DNA of 24,501 bases, from assembly GCA_946042285.1 (NCBI GenBank), contig CAMGDK010000008.1:1-24501 (forward strand). The letters run 5' to 3'. The position numbers and the translations under genes are program-made. The DNA comes from an uncultured Clostridia bacterium (lineage in GTDB: Bacteria > Bacillota > Clostridia > Oscillospirales > Acutalibacteraceae). The notes under the pieces were generated by a model. That model saw nothing but the letters and a program-made list of their open reading frames with translations. It was not told the origin of the DNA and ran no database searches. This document shows positions 17,301 to 22,297 of the stretch, one piece after another. Within the stretch, counting starts at the first letter, position 1. The number at the start of each line of letters is the position of its first letter.

Positions 17301-19267
17301 TTCTTCCGAACCTTGCATACTTCATTGACAACAATGGTATCGGTCAGCTACTCAACAATCTTCTTTCACCTATTACAGAGTTCCTTAAGGATGCAAAGAA
17401 GTATGGCGTTGATATTGACGAAATTATCACAACAATTGTCGGCAAGGATCTCGGCAGTCTTGTAACAGAGCTTCTTAAGGTTAAGGGCGTTAAGCTCAAC
17501 ATTACGGTAACCGATCTCGCTTCCTGCAACATTCAGGAAATTGTAGTTCCTCTTATCAACTCACTCCTTAAGAAGACAGGTATTAAGCTTCCTGACTTCA
17601 AGTGGTCAACAATTGCTTCACACGGCAAGGTTGTAACCTCAAAGTCACAGGCAGAAAATGCAGAAGGCAAATTCACAAATAAGGAAGTTATCGCAGATAA
17701 GGGCGAAACCCTTGTTGCAGTTCTTCGTTATGTTGCAAAGACTCTTATTAACAATTCAAAAACACTTAAGAATCTCCTTTGCGGTATTGACGCTATCAAG
17801 AAGAATGACATGATTTCTTCAATCATCAAGAGCGTATTTAACACAATCGGAGTTTCTTCGGCAGACAGTATTGTTCGCGCTGTCTTCTACTTCCTGAAGT
17901 CAGAGCCTACAAATGCATTCTGGGATTACACAGCTTATGAGACAGGCGAATACGACTTCTCATATCCGGAGTCAGTGGATCAAGACTTCCTTGTAAATCT
18001 TCCTCCAATGCTTGACGGTCTCATCGGCGGTCTTCTTGAGTCAAAGGGCGGTCTTAACGGACTTATCGGCGGTCTCATCTTCAAGGATGACATCATCTCT
18101 GCCCTTGCAACAGGTCTTTACGGCGCAATCGAAGGCGTAAAGATTAACGACGGCACAAATCTTGCTCAACTCCTTGCTCTCACAAACATCGACTTCACAA
18201 CAGAGCATGTTGCTAAGCTCCTTGTTAATGAGAAGTACGGTCAAACATACAGCAGCGCAGCTTCTGTAATTGCCAAGGCAGGATCTTGGGCAAATGTTAA
18301 TAAGGCATCACTCAAATGGGGCGTAACAGACAGAGACAGCTTCTTCCATGCTTTGGCAGCAGTTCTTCGTCCGATTTACGGCGTACTTGATGTTCTTCTT
18401 AACGACGCATCACTCGGTATCTTTGATATAGTAAGAATACCGGGATCTAACGGTTATACATCGTCTATCGTTCCTCTTATGGAAGCATTCTCAATGTATA
18501 ACATTAAGACTCAGTATCAGTACAGAGAGGATATTGTTGAAGAATACGACGCAATCCTTCTTGACATCATCAATCCGCTTTGGGATAAGATTGAGGACAT
18601 TCTCAATGCTCCTCTCCAGACTCTCGCAGCAATGCTTCCGAACCTTGCCCTCTTCATCGGCAACAACGGTCTTTGCCAGATAATCAATAATCTTCTTACT
18701 CCTGTTTCAGCACTCATTGATGCTATCAAGCCTGTTGTAAATCTTAACGATGTACTCACAGCTGTACTTGGTGCACTCAATGTTGACCTTGGCGCAATCC
18801 TTGGCAAGATTGGTGTTACAAACTTCAATCTTGATCTTTACGATCTCATGACAACACTTATGCCACTCCTTGGCGGCGACGCAATTATCCCACTCGTTAA
18901 TAATGTTCTCGGACTTATTAAGATTAAGGGTACACCGCTTGGAATTAAGCTTAATGATGTTGATTGGCTCAGGCTTGCAAGCCACGGTGAAACAATCGTA
19001 TCTTCTTCACAGGCTGCTACATACGGCTCAAGAATCTTCGTTGAGGGTGATTCCTCCGAAACTCTTATTGCTGTACTCAGCTACCTCATTGAAACTGTTA
19101 ACGCAGGCGACAACTTCGCAGTAATCAGCGGACTTATCGCAGGTCTCCTCGGTGACGGTGTAAGTGAGAGCATCTCCGGTGTAATCGATCAGGTACTCGG
19201 AATGCTTCAGGGCGATACAGATAAGGTTATCGGCGATCTCGTCGGTCTCCTTCAGACAATTGCATAA
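8363..19267 (+). CDS. Giant secreted modular repeat protein (3634 residues)
   Basis: ATG at 8363 with AAAGGAG 10 nt upstream; TAA at 19265-19267. Residues 1-29 are a signal peptide (Lys-Lys, hydrophobic core, AFA at 27-29) resembling that of the divergent giant. Residues 30-1139 are largely helical; about 650-760 already resemble part of the later modules (a stretch like NAPVKTIVELLP). Residues 1140-1179 are eight TPENP units, a Pro-rich linker. The rest is five related helical modules of about 436-579 residues. Recurring landmarks are a Trp-Gly segment, LRP, an NGY..IVPLLEA-like segment, ILLDILNPL, and LPN..LFI. The protein ends at a module boundary without LPXTG, SLH, dockerin or C-terminal membrane segment, so it is either released or held non-covalently. 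No catalytic motif was recognised. I infer an elongated structural or adhesive surface protein of unknown family. It converges with the glycan operon and shares a bidirectional terminator with it. Confidence 0.9.
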   Translation: MKTSKKLLSFFLAVVMVVTTCSVGFTAFAKDNNSIWSTTCEAEDAFNTLDALASKYLPSVLLNIEAVGKPVYERYAKEHGKTYSELTDDDKAAAAAETTLSDALAALQPTLLGLLAKTSQSDFVDKYFPGADASKFDYLNERTATMSYFSLVKLCDDYRNSSLLSDEQKATLQAYYDALMPLAQLATSVSSKVELYGDKYTTETEEDYKTAALVALESYDFGITDEDMSFFESLYPSYQNNLKEYGVPEGEIVIDSFPKLLYYFFGGGKAVLSAYQYYNLIKLTGCDVTFQGKGDLSALGFEEAEYNITEDITPSNVVSVILQATFESVNNTDYLEEMLGVREFNNAREMVAFLLTGESTEISDEEYDYVLSLLEVTVSQNYLDIILPSHYSEAICGIAISEGAVSSMAEFESIVASKLPGGQLGIDSSIFNDSNDVAGLDINDEDINVLAHAMSQSQLASAVPEVEKFFAGEEATFSFALPGGSSQEYKLTLPQQLKDTYVADYFNLVTSQSNEGTYKDNIIRAFFPKYGSSNGYISNNGGYTPAANGRPEIQADKNLIDTAQIDKYLADAENYAYSKAVSELTGIEGTIIDSVTKQPFLIDVNAYLASKISDNTAVQLTDEQKAILNDNYDIANDIGTIILNEKLNGLIVNLLSSKLMGDSTVEDMINNLLVTNCDIITAVNNIWSRLVNAPVKTIVELLPVVTVLLDELILPFIANGKGDQYYDALYGVLSDTLIKSLIADGGSYVGITHLSWDLNKLLPDLMHWLRDGAKAENIDFYNLGTVEVKDVAEDEDGIKYFTDKRTPAANVTADDLKHYTAFDQDGNELVRNVDANDNVTYTYKGATDSDLAALLGASAESVFTYYMTYESNVPVLTGIYIADRALRDAELADLPKLFNKLLKGNETLANGLSEIVVEFATLFTAAVDEFVATPALRNATRYDTTDQQLGSGLNNVFVALPQLFDILENLAAEKYGVDKNAWIYCYGGKITTKPVTENHENPVNKDFEEFKSFAGSNADDRSYDIFDCFAGIFVEQWLNAIVSLFNNLIDNSSLVEENLPIVSGLFRALGGFGPDSIFTDVFNSIFQQKRGDKYSFEFEPSAMTGLTGLDKDNAYFLITNIETLIDVIIALIDSIKNPATPENPTPENPTPENPTPENPTPENPTPENPTPENPTPENPIVVSTFNPSNYTAEELSTVNGVITSLDEMLSSLLSDSSINGYGLDNTGNIAAGLVSFLSNYISESDATALLGLLDSYLYYLNGAGARSADENGNMKAEEVYTNDNLTDLIVRTFALIESISESLLAKFDYKGKLDSENNVIKYNLIVRAIEGIISPDAIGIRLDDYDDAQAKITKLTTWNDAIGANGKVSISIDWKVANGDNEAFFGGLASAMRLVTTILGVLLVDTGWYETIVCPILTAICERNGVKVDTPAEFAKLTDGKYRDEVLLGLIRPISDWLNKLLAAPATTLINSLQGLTGLLDDTSGTTIADIVTGAITPLKDEILGAANILNASSDRLGPISSTLAEVVTDFSYSLALYAEKNDKNELVNISIKGLPLSGSNIIPIINELLRPIGIKLNNINWNAISNAKSPAEFLAFFVEYLVNTVKSNDNIDVIVGLIAGDGEVSSTLQTVISAIKSDKLTGKGVFILLSKVLKLTQNPTLFAWSFEQYLLKLVENFSYPLGLTKTQADQAAENIDKVVNSVFPLLQQLGVLNTGSLSGLVNGALFKNELLTKLAVALYGALDGNDTIKMIMSIIGVPTSTADVAAILNDTSYGATFSTAAQTIAAKASWNDLKTVTKDDKGNETTTYAAINWGFTDGAANAQQGFVNALVAILRPLNDILAVFLNSQALGFNLSETITNAITKGEVKTEYLAIGDGFARLTITNTGSQLNINVMPVTSDGAETPTYTEVAGAVESVIVVDFKALDDISIYGTNAYNSAIIPLLEAFQCEGIVSEAQYKTDIANAKDALLLDILNPIIGGSDKSLVNKVLANPVTEICTLLPNVAAFIDAHGLSQLVANLIAPITNILYAANDIVDIGAIIVGLLGQPAGTSLGDAIGALIGVPAGVLNVDLSDLSTLNIEAALAPIVNKILSGITPAPLTDEQKATMKAEDIKKYEDKAAILKVVSKIRIADINFAALTAFGDKVDYTSLATDVNGNALTGKKVANIDYGKVLITVLRYVFNTVIANVDTIGELLGSIQAISSNATIKSIVNNVVGQIKTHTADQLIVAIYYFLVGNNTSDYWDYTKYTTKASTYKLPDGVSADDVTALITFIDGIVKEIDLNSLISKGLYTDSIVNALAKAIYQGIGGVKLGESLKLDTLLSALGIGLTPKAVAALLTDASYGETVQFSSAAAAIAAANDWSAVDFTKLSWGVKDQGTFLKALVAVLRPLAGVLDTILADGKLNLLEGVHIPGSNGYESTIVPLLEALGCKNLKSYDKYLEDKSKAKDAILLDILEPLFGFVNDVITNPIETLADALPNIALFIGNDGLVQLIENLVTPIIAIIKDINPLIDVDKLLVDLLKNVDASKFGIDLTKLSVTNLGGFLATIVGGKTLIPFVNNILAGIKVKDKPLGIKISDIDWLELAAMGTASNADSVVKVIGQRIVITADTSKVLVAVLEYVIDTVLKNAEAIKGLLGDKYTGTLKDILDMIFALDAKDLLALVFRLVNITQSSTEVYWSYKNYKSKTASFKYPDGITAKDAADAIAQLDGAVGGVFALLGGLGVVDADDLSGLVNGLLFKNEMITKLAKTLYGALDNEKIAPYLEGAGIPVSTTEVAKLLKDKSYGATYSSAAKTIAAAKSWDKVGKVNWGFTDGAANAQQGFVNALVAVLRPVLNILGPFLNGENLALGEMVYGIIVSLDINSGDKTKGENLVTFKNGVLKVEKQTNGVYSTALELNLANITTLKDLNICSANGYENTIIPLLDVLQVDNSEIKTYDEYVKDCKKAKDNILLDVLNPLMSFINRVLEAPFDTITGVLPNLAYFIDNNGIGQLLNNLLSPITEFLKDAKKYGVDIDEIITTIVGKDLGSLVTELLKVKGVKLNITVTDLASCNIQEIVVPLINSLLKKTGIKLPDFKWSTIASHGKVVTSKSQAENAEGKFTNKEVIADKGETLVAVLRYVAKTLINNSKTLKNLLCGIDAIKKNDMISSIIKSVFNTIGVSSADSIVRAVFYFLKSEPTNAFWDYTAYETGEYDFSYPESVDQDFLVNLPPMLDGLIGGLLESKGGLNGLIGGLIFKDDIISALATGLYGAIEGVKINDGTNLAQLLALTNIDFTTEHVAKLLVNEKYGQTYSSAASVIAKAGSWANVNKASLKWGVTDRDSFFHALAAVLRPIYGVLDVLLNDASLGIFDIVRIPGSNGYTSSIVPLMEAFSMYNIKTQYQYREDIVEEYDAILLDIINPLWDKIEDILNAPLQTLAAMLPNLALFIGNNGLCQIINNLLTPVSALIDAIKPVVNLNDVLTAVLGALNVDLGAILGKIGVTNFNLDLYDLMTTLMPLLGGDAIIPLVNNVLGLIKIKGTPLGIKLNDVDWLRLASHGETIVSSSQAATYGSRIFVEGDSSETLIAVLSYLIETVNAGDNFAVISGLIAGLLGDGVSESISGVIDQVLGMLQGDTDKVIGDLVGLLQTIA
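11780..11899 (+). repeat. 15-bp minisatellite encoding TPENP x8
   Basis: Eight tandem copies of a 15-bp unit (ACACCGGAGAATCCG with silent changes in the last base and one GAG to GAA). Every unit encodes TPENP in frame. The units at 11810-11854 share CCA as the last codon and the flanking ones mostly CCG, which suggests expansion by duplication of neighbouring units. It acts as a proline-rich spacer between the N-terminal region and the module array, and slippage would change linker length without breaking the frame. Confidence 0.95.
11900..13393 (+). repeat. Module 0 (type B, divergent) of the 3634-residue protein
   Basis: About 498 residues from the end of the Pro-rich linker to the FSYPLG segment. 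It is the most diverged module: the usual LRP motif reads MRL and the Trp-Gly motif is Trp-Lys. It keeps WYETIVCPIL, YRDEVLLGLIRP and a TQNPTLFAWSFEQY tail that parallels the tail of module 2. Module limits are my choice, set at the conserved Tyr-Pro segments. Confidence 0.6.
13394..15130 (+). repeat. Module 1 (type A) of the 3634-residue protein
   Basis: About 579 residues starting at FSYPLG. It contains FKNELLTKLA, NWGFTDGAANAQQGF, LRPLNDIL, an extra insert between LRP and NAYNSAIIPLLEA, ALLLDILNP, LLPNVAAFI, and YYFLVGNNTSDYWDY. The insert and the GAANAQQGF block are shared with module 3 but absent from modules 2 and 4. Confidence 0.7.
13799..13872 (+). repeat. 74-nt near-identical repeat, copy 1
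   Basis: Matches 16796-16869 with five mismatches counted by eye, against much lower identity in the surrounding modules. It encodes the Trp-Gly-Phe to LRP segment of module 1. Confidence 0.8.
15131..16438 (+). repeat. Module 2 (type B) of the 3634-residue protein
   Basis: About 436 residues. Landmarks are SWGVKDQGTFLKALVAVLRP, a direct run into VHIPGSNGYESTIVPLLEA without the insert seen in modules 1 and 3, AILLDILEPL, LPNIALFIGN, and PLGIKISDIDWLELA. It resembles module 4 most closely. Confidence 0.75.
16439..17956 (+). repeat. Module 3 (type A) of the 3634-residue protein
   Basis: About 506 residues. Shares with module 1 FKNEMITKLA, NWGFTDGAANAQQGF, an insert before NGYENTIIPLL, a CNIQEIVVPLIN segment, and a tail of the form YFLKSEPTNAFWDY. 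It is shorter than module 1 because the insert and one internal linker are smaller. Confidence 0.75.
16796..16869 (+). repeat. 74-nt near-identical repeat, copy 2
   Basis: Second copy of the segment at 13799-13872, starting 2997 nt away. It encodes the same Trp-Gly-Phe to LRP segment in module 3. Confidence 0.8.
17957..19264 (+). repeat. Module 4 (type B, C-terminal) of the 3634-residue protein
   Basis: About 436 residues, the same length as module 2. Landmarks are KWGVTDRDSFFHALAAVLRP, VRIPGSNGYTSSIVPLMEA, AILLDIINPL, LPNLALFIGN, and PLGIKLNDVDWLRLA. It stops just where module 2 begins its Trp-Ser-Tyr linker, so the protein ends at a natural module boundary and does not look truncated. Confidence 0.75.
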
Positions 19268-19297
19268 TCAATCGTAAGATAGATTAGATTGTAAAAC

Positions 19298-19329
19298 AAA
19301 AAGAGCATCCCGCAAGGGATGCTCTTTTT
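19298..19329. terminator. Bidirectional intrinsic terminator
   Basis: A perfect 14-bp stem (19298-19311 with 19316-19329) closed by GCAA on the plus strand, with a T-run at the end of the stem in both directions. It lies 30 nt after the stop of the giant plus-strand gene and 51 nt past the stop of the last gene of the minus-strand operon, so it serves both converging units. Confidence 0.95.
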
Positions 19330-19380
19330 AATGCATGTAACGCTGAAGACTAAATGATTATCAGCGATCTTATTAAATTG

Positions 19381-20604
19381 TCACTTCATGAAAACAGCAT
19401 ATCTAAATAAGTTAACAAGAAGCGATATGTGTTGTTTTTCCAAAAATGCATAATATAAGCAATATACAAGCAATAGAATCAAGCTTCTTCTTTCAAATGT
19501 GAAATTTAAATCAACATTTTTCTTAACAGCGCTATCGTCCATTATGTACATCGATGATACTAAAAAGTATTGAAAGAATACAAAATCATAAAACCATCTT
19601 GCTTCGTCTGTTTGGATAAAAACTAACGGCAAAATTAAAAATCCGTACATCGGTAATGCAAAATACAACATTTTGTTTAATGTACCCTGCTGTGCAGTTA
19701 CAGTGCCCTTCCACAGCCTGATAACCTTGCATAACAGCGGAGAACACACGAGCATGTTTACAATCACCGCAATCATTCTGAAATAAAAATCGAATGTAGG
19801 CTTATTATCAACCCACATAGCATTTAAAGGACCCTCGGCGTCAAAGAAAACATATTCGAGATCCTGTTTCAAATTATCAGTGCCTAAAATGCTCTTGGTG
19901 TGTGCTACAAGCTCTTCGTACGATACATTTATGAATTTATTTGAAAAGAAGTAAAAATACACAAATAACGCACTTACAGCCAATCCTGTGATAAGCAGCA
20001 CTGTCCACAAATATATTTTTTCTTTTTTATTCTTTTCGGTGATGCATTTATAGAACAAAACCGAAAACACAATACAGAAAAACATAAGAGCGTATCCCTC
20101 GTGAATACATTCGCAGGTGCATGACAGTATAGGAATCAGCCAAATGCATTTATTACTATGCAAAAGCAAAAGCATTACAATTGTTAATGAAATAATGATT
20201 AGGTCCATTTCGCCCCAATCGCAAAAATAAAAGCCTATCGGATTAAGAGCCACCAAAATCAGCGACATCATTGCCATACCCTCAGACCTTTTCATTACTC
20301 TTACAATGTAGATAAGAAGCATTGTGACAAACAGTATTTCGGCAAATAGCTCAAATAATACTATCGCTTGATTATATTCAATACTAAACAGCCGTGTCAT
20401 TCCATATACTATCGTGCCGAGCAGTCCCCGTCGCACAAATCCAAATGTGTAATTCACGGTAAGCTCATAGGTTTGCCAATGACTGTTCAGCTTAAATGGG
20501 TTTGATATACACGCCATTGTGCCTACAACACCGATAACTGCCAAAAGCAAAAGCTGTTTTTGCCTGTTCGTTTTCAAGCTTGAATAAAGCTGCTCTCGTT
20601 TCAT
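19381..20604 (-). CDS. Polytopic membrane protein, possible GT-C-like glycosyltransferase
   Basis: ATG at 20602-20604 with GAGGTG 4 nt upstream; stop TGA. The 407 residues hold about ten to twelve hydrophobic segments, the first at about 18-34 and the last at about 372-390. A loop after the first segment carries YTFGFVRRGLLG (about 52-63). A short acidic loop DWGEMD lies at 129-134, HEG at 168-170, and DEARWFYD at 333-340. I do not recognise a named family with certainty. Charged residues in external-side loops and the position directly after a polyprenyl-phosphate-sugar-synthase-like gene fit a GT-C-like enzyme that uses a lipid-linked sugar. A flippase or polymerase is also possible. Last gene of the seven-gene operon, 11 nt after the GT2. 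Confidence 0.85.
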   Translation of the reverse strand: MKREQLYSSLKTNRQKQLLLLAVIGVVGTMACISNPFKLNSHWQTYELTVNYTFGFVRRGLLGTIVYGMTRLFSIEYNQAIVLFELFAEILFVTMLLIYIVRVMKRSEGMAMMSLILVALNPIGFYFCDWGEMDLIIISLTIVMLLLLHSNKCIWLIPILSCTCECIHEGYALMFFCIVFSVLFYKCITEKNKKEKIYLWTVLLITGLAVSALFVYFYFFSNKFINVSYEELVAHTKSILGTDNLKQDLEYVFFDAEGPLNAMWVDNKPTFDFYFRMIAVIVNMLVCSPLLCKVIRLWKGTVTAQQGTLNKMLYFALPMYGFLILPLVFIQTDEARWFYDFVFFQYFLVSSMYIMDDSAVKKNVDLNFTFERRSLILLLVYCLYYAFLEKQHISLLVNLFRYAVFMK

Positions 20605-20615
20605 GATACACCTCG

Positions 20616-21326
20616 TTATACTCTCACATTGTTTTCGTTCTTTTTTAGCTTAAAGAGTATTCTCAACGCCTCCGTAACGGCGCTAAACTTTAAGCTTGAG
20701 GTGGAGCCTATATAGTTTATAGGAGCTTCTATCCATTTATAATTCCTGCAATAATACCTCATTTCCGTTTGGTACATGTGACCGGTTGATAAAAATCTGT
20801 TCAATTCAAAATGCGACAGCACATTTCTGTTAAAGGCTTCAAATCCGCTCGTCATATCCTTGTATTTTGTGTGCAAAACAAGATTTGACACAAGCGTACC
20901 GCCGCCACTGAGAATCCTGCGGTACAGTGGCTGGTTGCTAATGCTTCCTCCCTCGACAAATCTTGAACCGAACACGCAATCGTATCCCTTCTCAAGCCAA
21001 TCGATGAACTGCGGTATTTCCGACGGCTTATGGCTTGCGCCACCGTCCATTTCTATTATGTACTGCGCACCGTCAATCAAGGCTAATCTAAAGCCTTCCA
21101 AATAGCAGCTGATAAGACCTTTAGAGTCCTTATAATAAATATATTTAACCTTATCGGTTTTCTCCTCATAATCCTTAACGATTTCGGCAGTTGCATCCTT
21201 GGAATAATCATCCATGATAACATACAGATAAAGATTGTCGTAGCCTAAGCCGATAATTTCATCAATAACATCTGCCATTGTGGCTTCTTCATTAGCCACC
21301 GGCATTACAATTATGGTTTTTTTCAA
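20616..21326 (-). CDS. GT2 glycosyltransferase, dolichol-phosphate mannose synthase-like
   Basis: Start is TTG at 21324-21326, chosen because AGGTGA lies 4 nt upstream and because the first strand of the fold (KKTIIVMPVANEE) would be lost from the next ATG. 236 residues, a usual length for soluble DPM1-type enzymes. Motifs: MPVANEE (8-14), MDDYSKDAT (38-46), IEMDGGASHKPSEIP (91-105), GSRFVEGG (120-127), RRILSGGG (136-143), and DMTSGFEAFN (157-166). The family moves a sugar from a nucleotide to a polyprenyl phosphate on the cytoplasmic face of the membrane. The usual second Asp of the DxD is Gly96 here. No transmembrane segment is evident, so it may work with the membrane protein encoded 11 nt downstream. 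The sugar donor is probably made by the upstream genes (inference). Confidence 0.88.
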   Translation of the reverse strand: MKKTIIVMPVANEEATMADVIDEIIGLGYDNLYLYVIMDDYSKDATAEIVKDYEEKTDKVKYIYYKDSKGLISCYLEGFRLALIDGAQYIIEMDGGASHKPSEIPQFIDWLEKGYDCVFGSRFVEGGSISNQPLYRRILSGGGTLVSNLVLHTKYKDMTSGFEAFNRNVLSHFELNRFLSTGHMYQTEMRYYCRNYKWIEAPINYIGSTSSLKFSAVTEALRILFKLKKNENNVRV

Positions 21327-21339
21327 TATATCACCTATT

Positions 21340-21714
21340 TTACAGATTTTCGTTTATATAAATTTCATCTAAATCAAAGCAATCCCTGTCAAAATTTATT
21401 GCCCTTGACATCTCTAATCCCGACGGCTTTTTGTCATTTATCAGCACGCGCTCGCCGTAAGGCATATCAAAAATAATCTTGTTATATCTTATACCGTTTT
21501 CCCTTAAAAAGCTGATTGTGTCAGACGCATATTGCTCTTTTCTTGAGGTGATAAACAAAATGTAATCATCCTCCGGTATTTTGCTTAGGAACTCCTTTGC
21601 TCCCTGCAAAAACGAATCCCTGCCGTCTGTTAAATATCCGTTATGCTTTAATATTGTGCCGTCAAGGTCCAATATCCATGTATGAGCTAACGGCGATAAT
21701 TCAATTTTTTTCAT
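21340..21714 (-). CDS. Small HAD-superfamily phosphatase
   Basis: ATG at 21712-21714, overlapping the end of the upstream SIS gene by 14 nt. 124 residues, a capless HAD fold. Motif I is DLDGT with nucleophile Asp16 and acid/base Asp18. Motif II is ITSRK with Thr56. Lys95/Lys96 and Asn93-Asp94 in INDKKPSGL provide the remaining catalytic and metal-binding positions. HAD proteins of this size occur in sugar-nucleotide and capsule gene clusters, where they remove a phosphate from a sugar bisphosphate or keto-sugar phosphate. Its place between the isomerase and the GT2 supports such a role; the substrate is not deducible. Confidence 0.85.
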   Translation of the reverse strand: MKKIELSPLAHTWILDLDGTILKHNGYLTDGRDSFLQGAKEFLSKIPEDDYILFITSRKEQYASDTISFLRENGIRYNKIIFDMPYGERVLINDKKPSGLEMSRAINFDRDCFDLDEIYINENL

Positions 21715-22297
21715 TACGCAGCTTCTCTCCTATTGCACCGCCGGGATGATTTTGCTTAAAGCTTTCAAGCTCAATATCCAATCTGTCAACAAGCTCCATT
21801 ACAAAAGCCTGCAAAACAATCAAATTGATTGTTGATGAATTATTAGGCATAATATTCCAAGGATCACCCTCTTCATCTAACGACAAAACAACACAATTAT
21901 CCGGCGTGATTTGCTCAACTATTTTTCCGTCCTTATTGAAGGTCAACCCGAATAAATGAATATTTCTGTCAAGCAAAAGATTAACAAGCTGAACAGACTC
22001 CGTTGTGTTTCCGCTTTTGGACAGAATAACTACCAAATCTCCATCCTTAATCATGCCCATATCACCGTGAATTGCGGAATTTGTATGCAGTACATTTGCA
22101 TCTATTCCCAACGACAGCAGTGAACCTACAATCTTATCGCATATAGGAACATTTTTACCAAGTCCTGACAATACAATTTTGTTTCCGTTTTTTACAACCT
22201 CGCAGGCAGTGTCAACCAAATTGAAGAATATACTTTTTTCAATGCTTGCTAAGGATTTTTCAATTGTTTTTATTGTTTTATCAAAATATGTAATCAT
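21701..22297 (-). CDS. SIS-domain sugar-phosphate isomerase, KpsF/KdsD-like, without CBS domains
   Basis: 198 residues from the ATG at 22295-22297; the GTG directly before it (22298-22300) is an alternative start. I prefer the ATG because GGGGAA is then 5 nt away and the upstream stop overlaps as TGATG. Motifs: SGLGKN near residue 45 (the Lys matches the catalytic Lys of KdsD), HGDMGMI near 78, SKSGNTTES near 93, and the C-terminal HPGGAIGEKL typical of the KdsD/KpsF/GutQ group. Those enzymes interconvert ribulose 5-phosphate and arabinose 5-phosphate. This protein ends right after the SIS domain and lacks the usual CBS pair (the family is commonly about 320 residues). It could act on another ketose phosphate, since no Kdo synthase is present here. 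Confidence 0.87.
   Translation of the reverse strand: MITYFDKTIKTIEKSLASIEKSIFFNLVDTACEVVKNGNKIVLSGLGKNVPICDKIVGSLLSLGIDANVLHTNSAIHGDMGMIKDGDLVVILSKSGNTTESVQLVNLLLDRNIHLFGLTFNKDGKIVEQITPDNCVVLSLDEEGDPWNIMPNNSSTINLIVLQAFVMELVDRLDIELESFKQNHPGGAIGEKLRNEKN

Noticed and set aside
21340..22297. Canonical Kdo pathway (KdsD plus KdsC)
   Set aside because: The SIS and HAD pair fits in part, but there is no Kdo-8-phosphate synthase or CMP-Kdo synthetase, and the organism looks Gram-positive.
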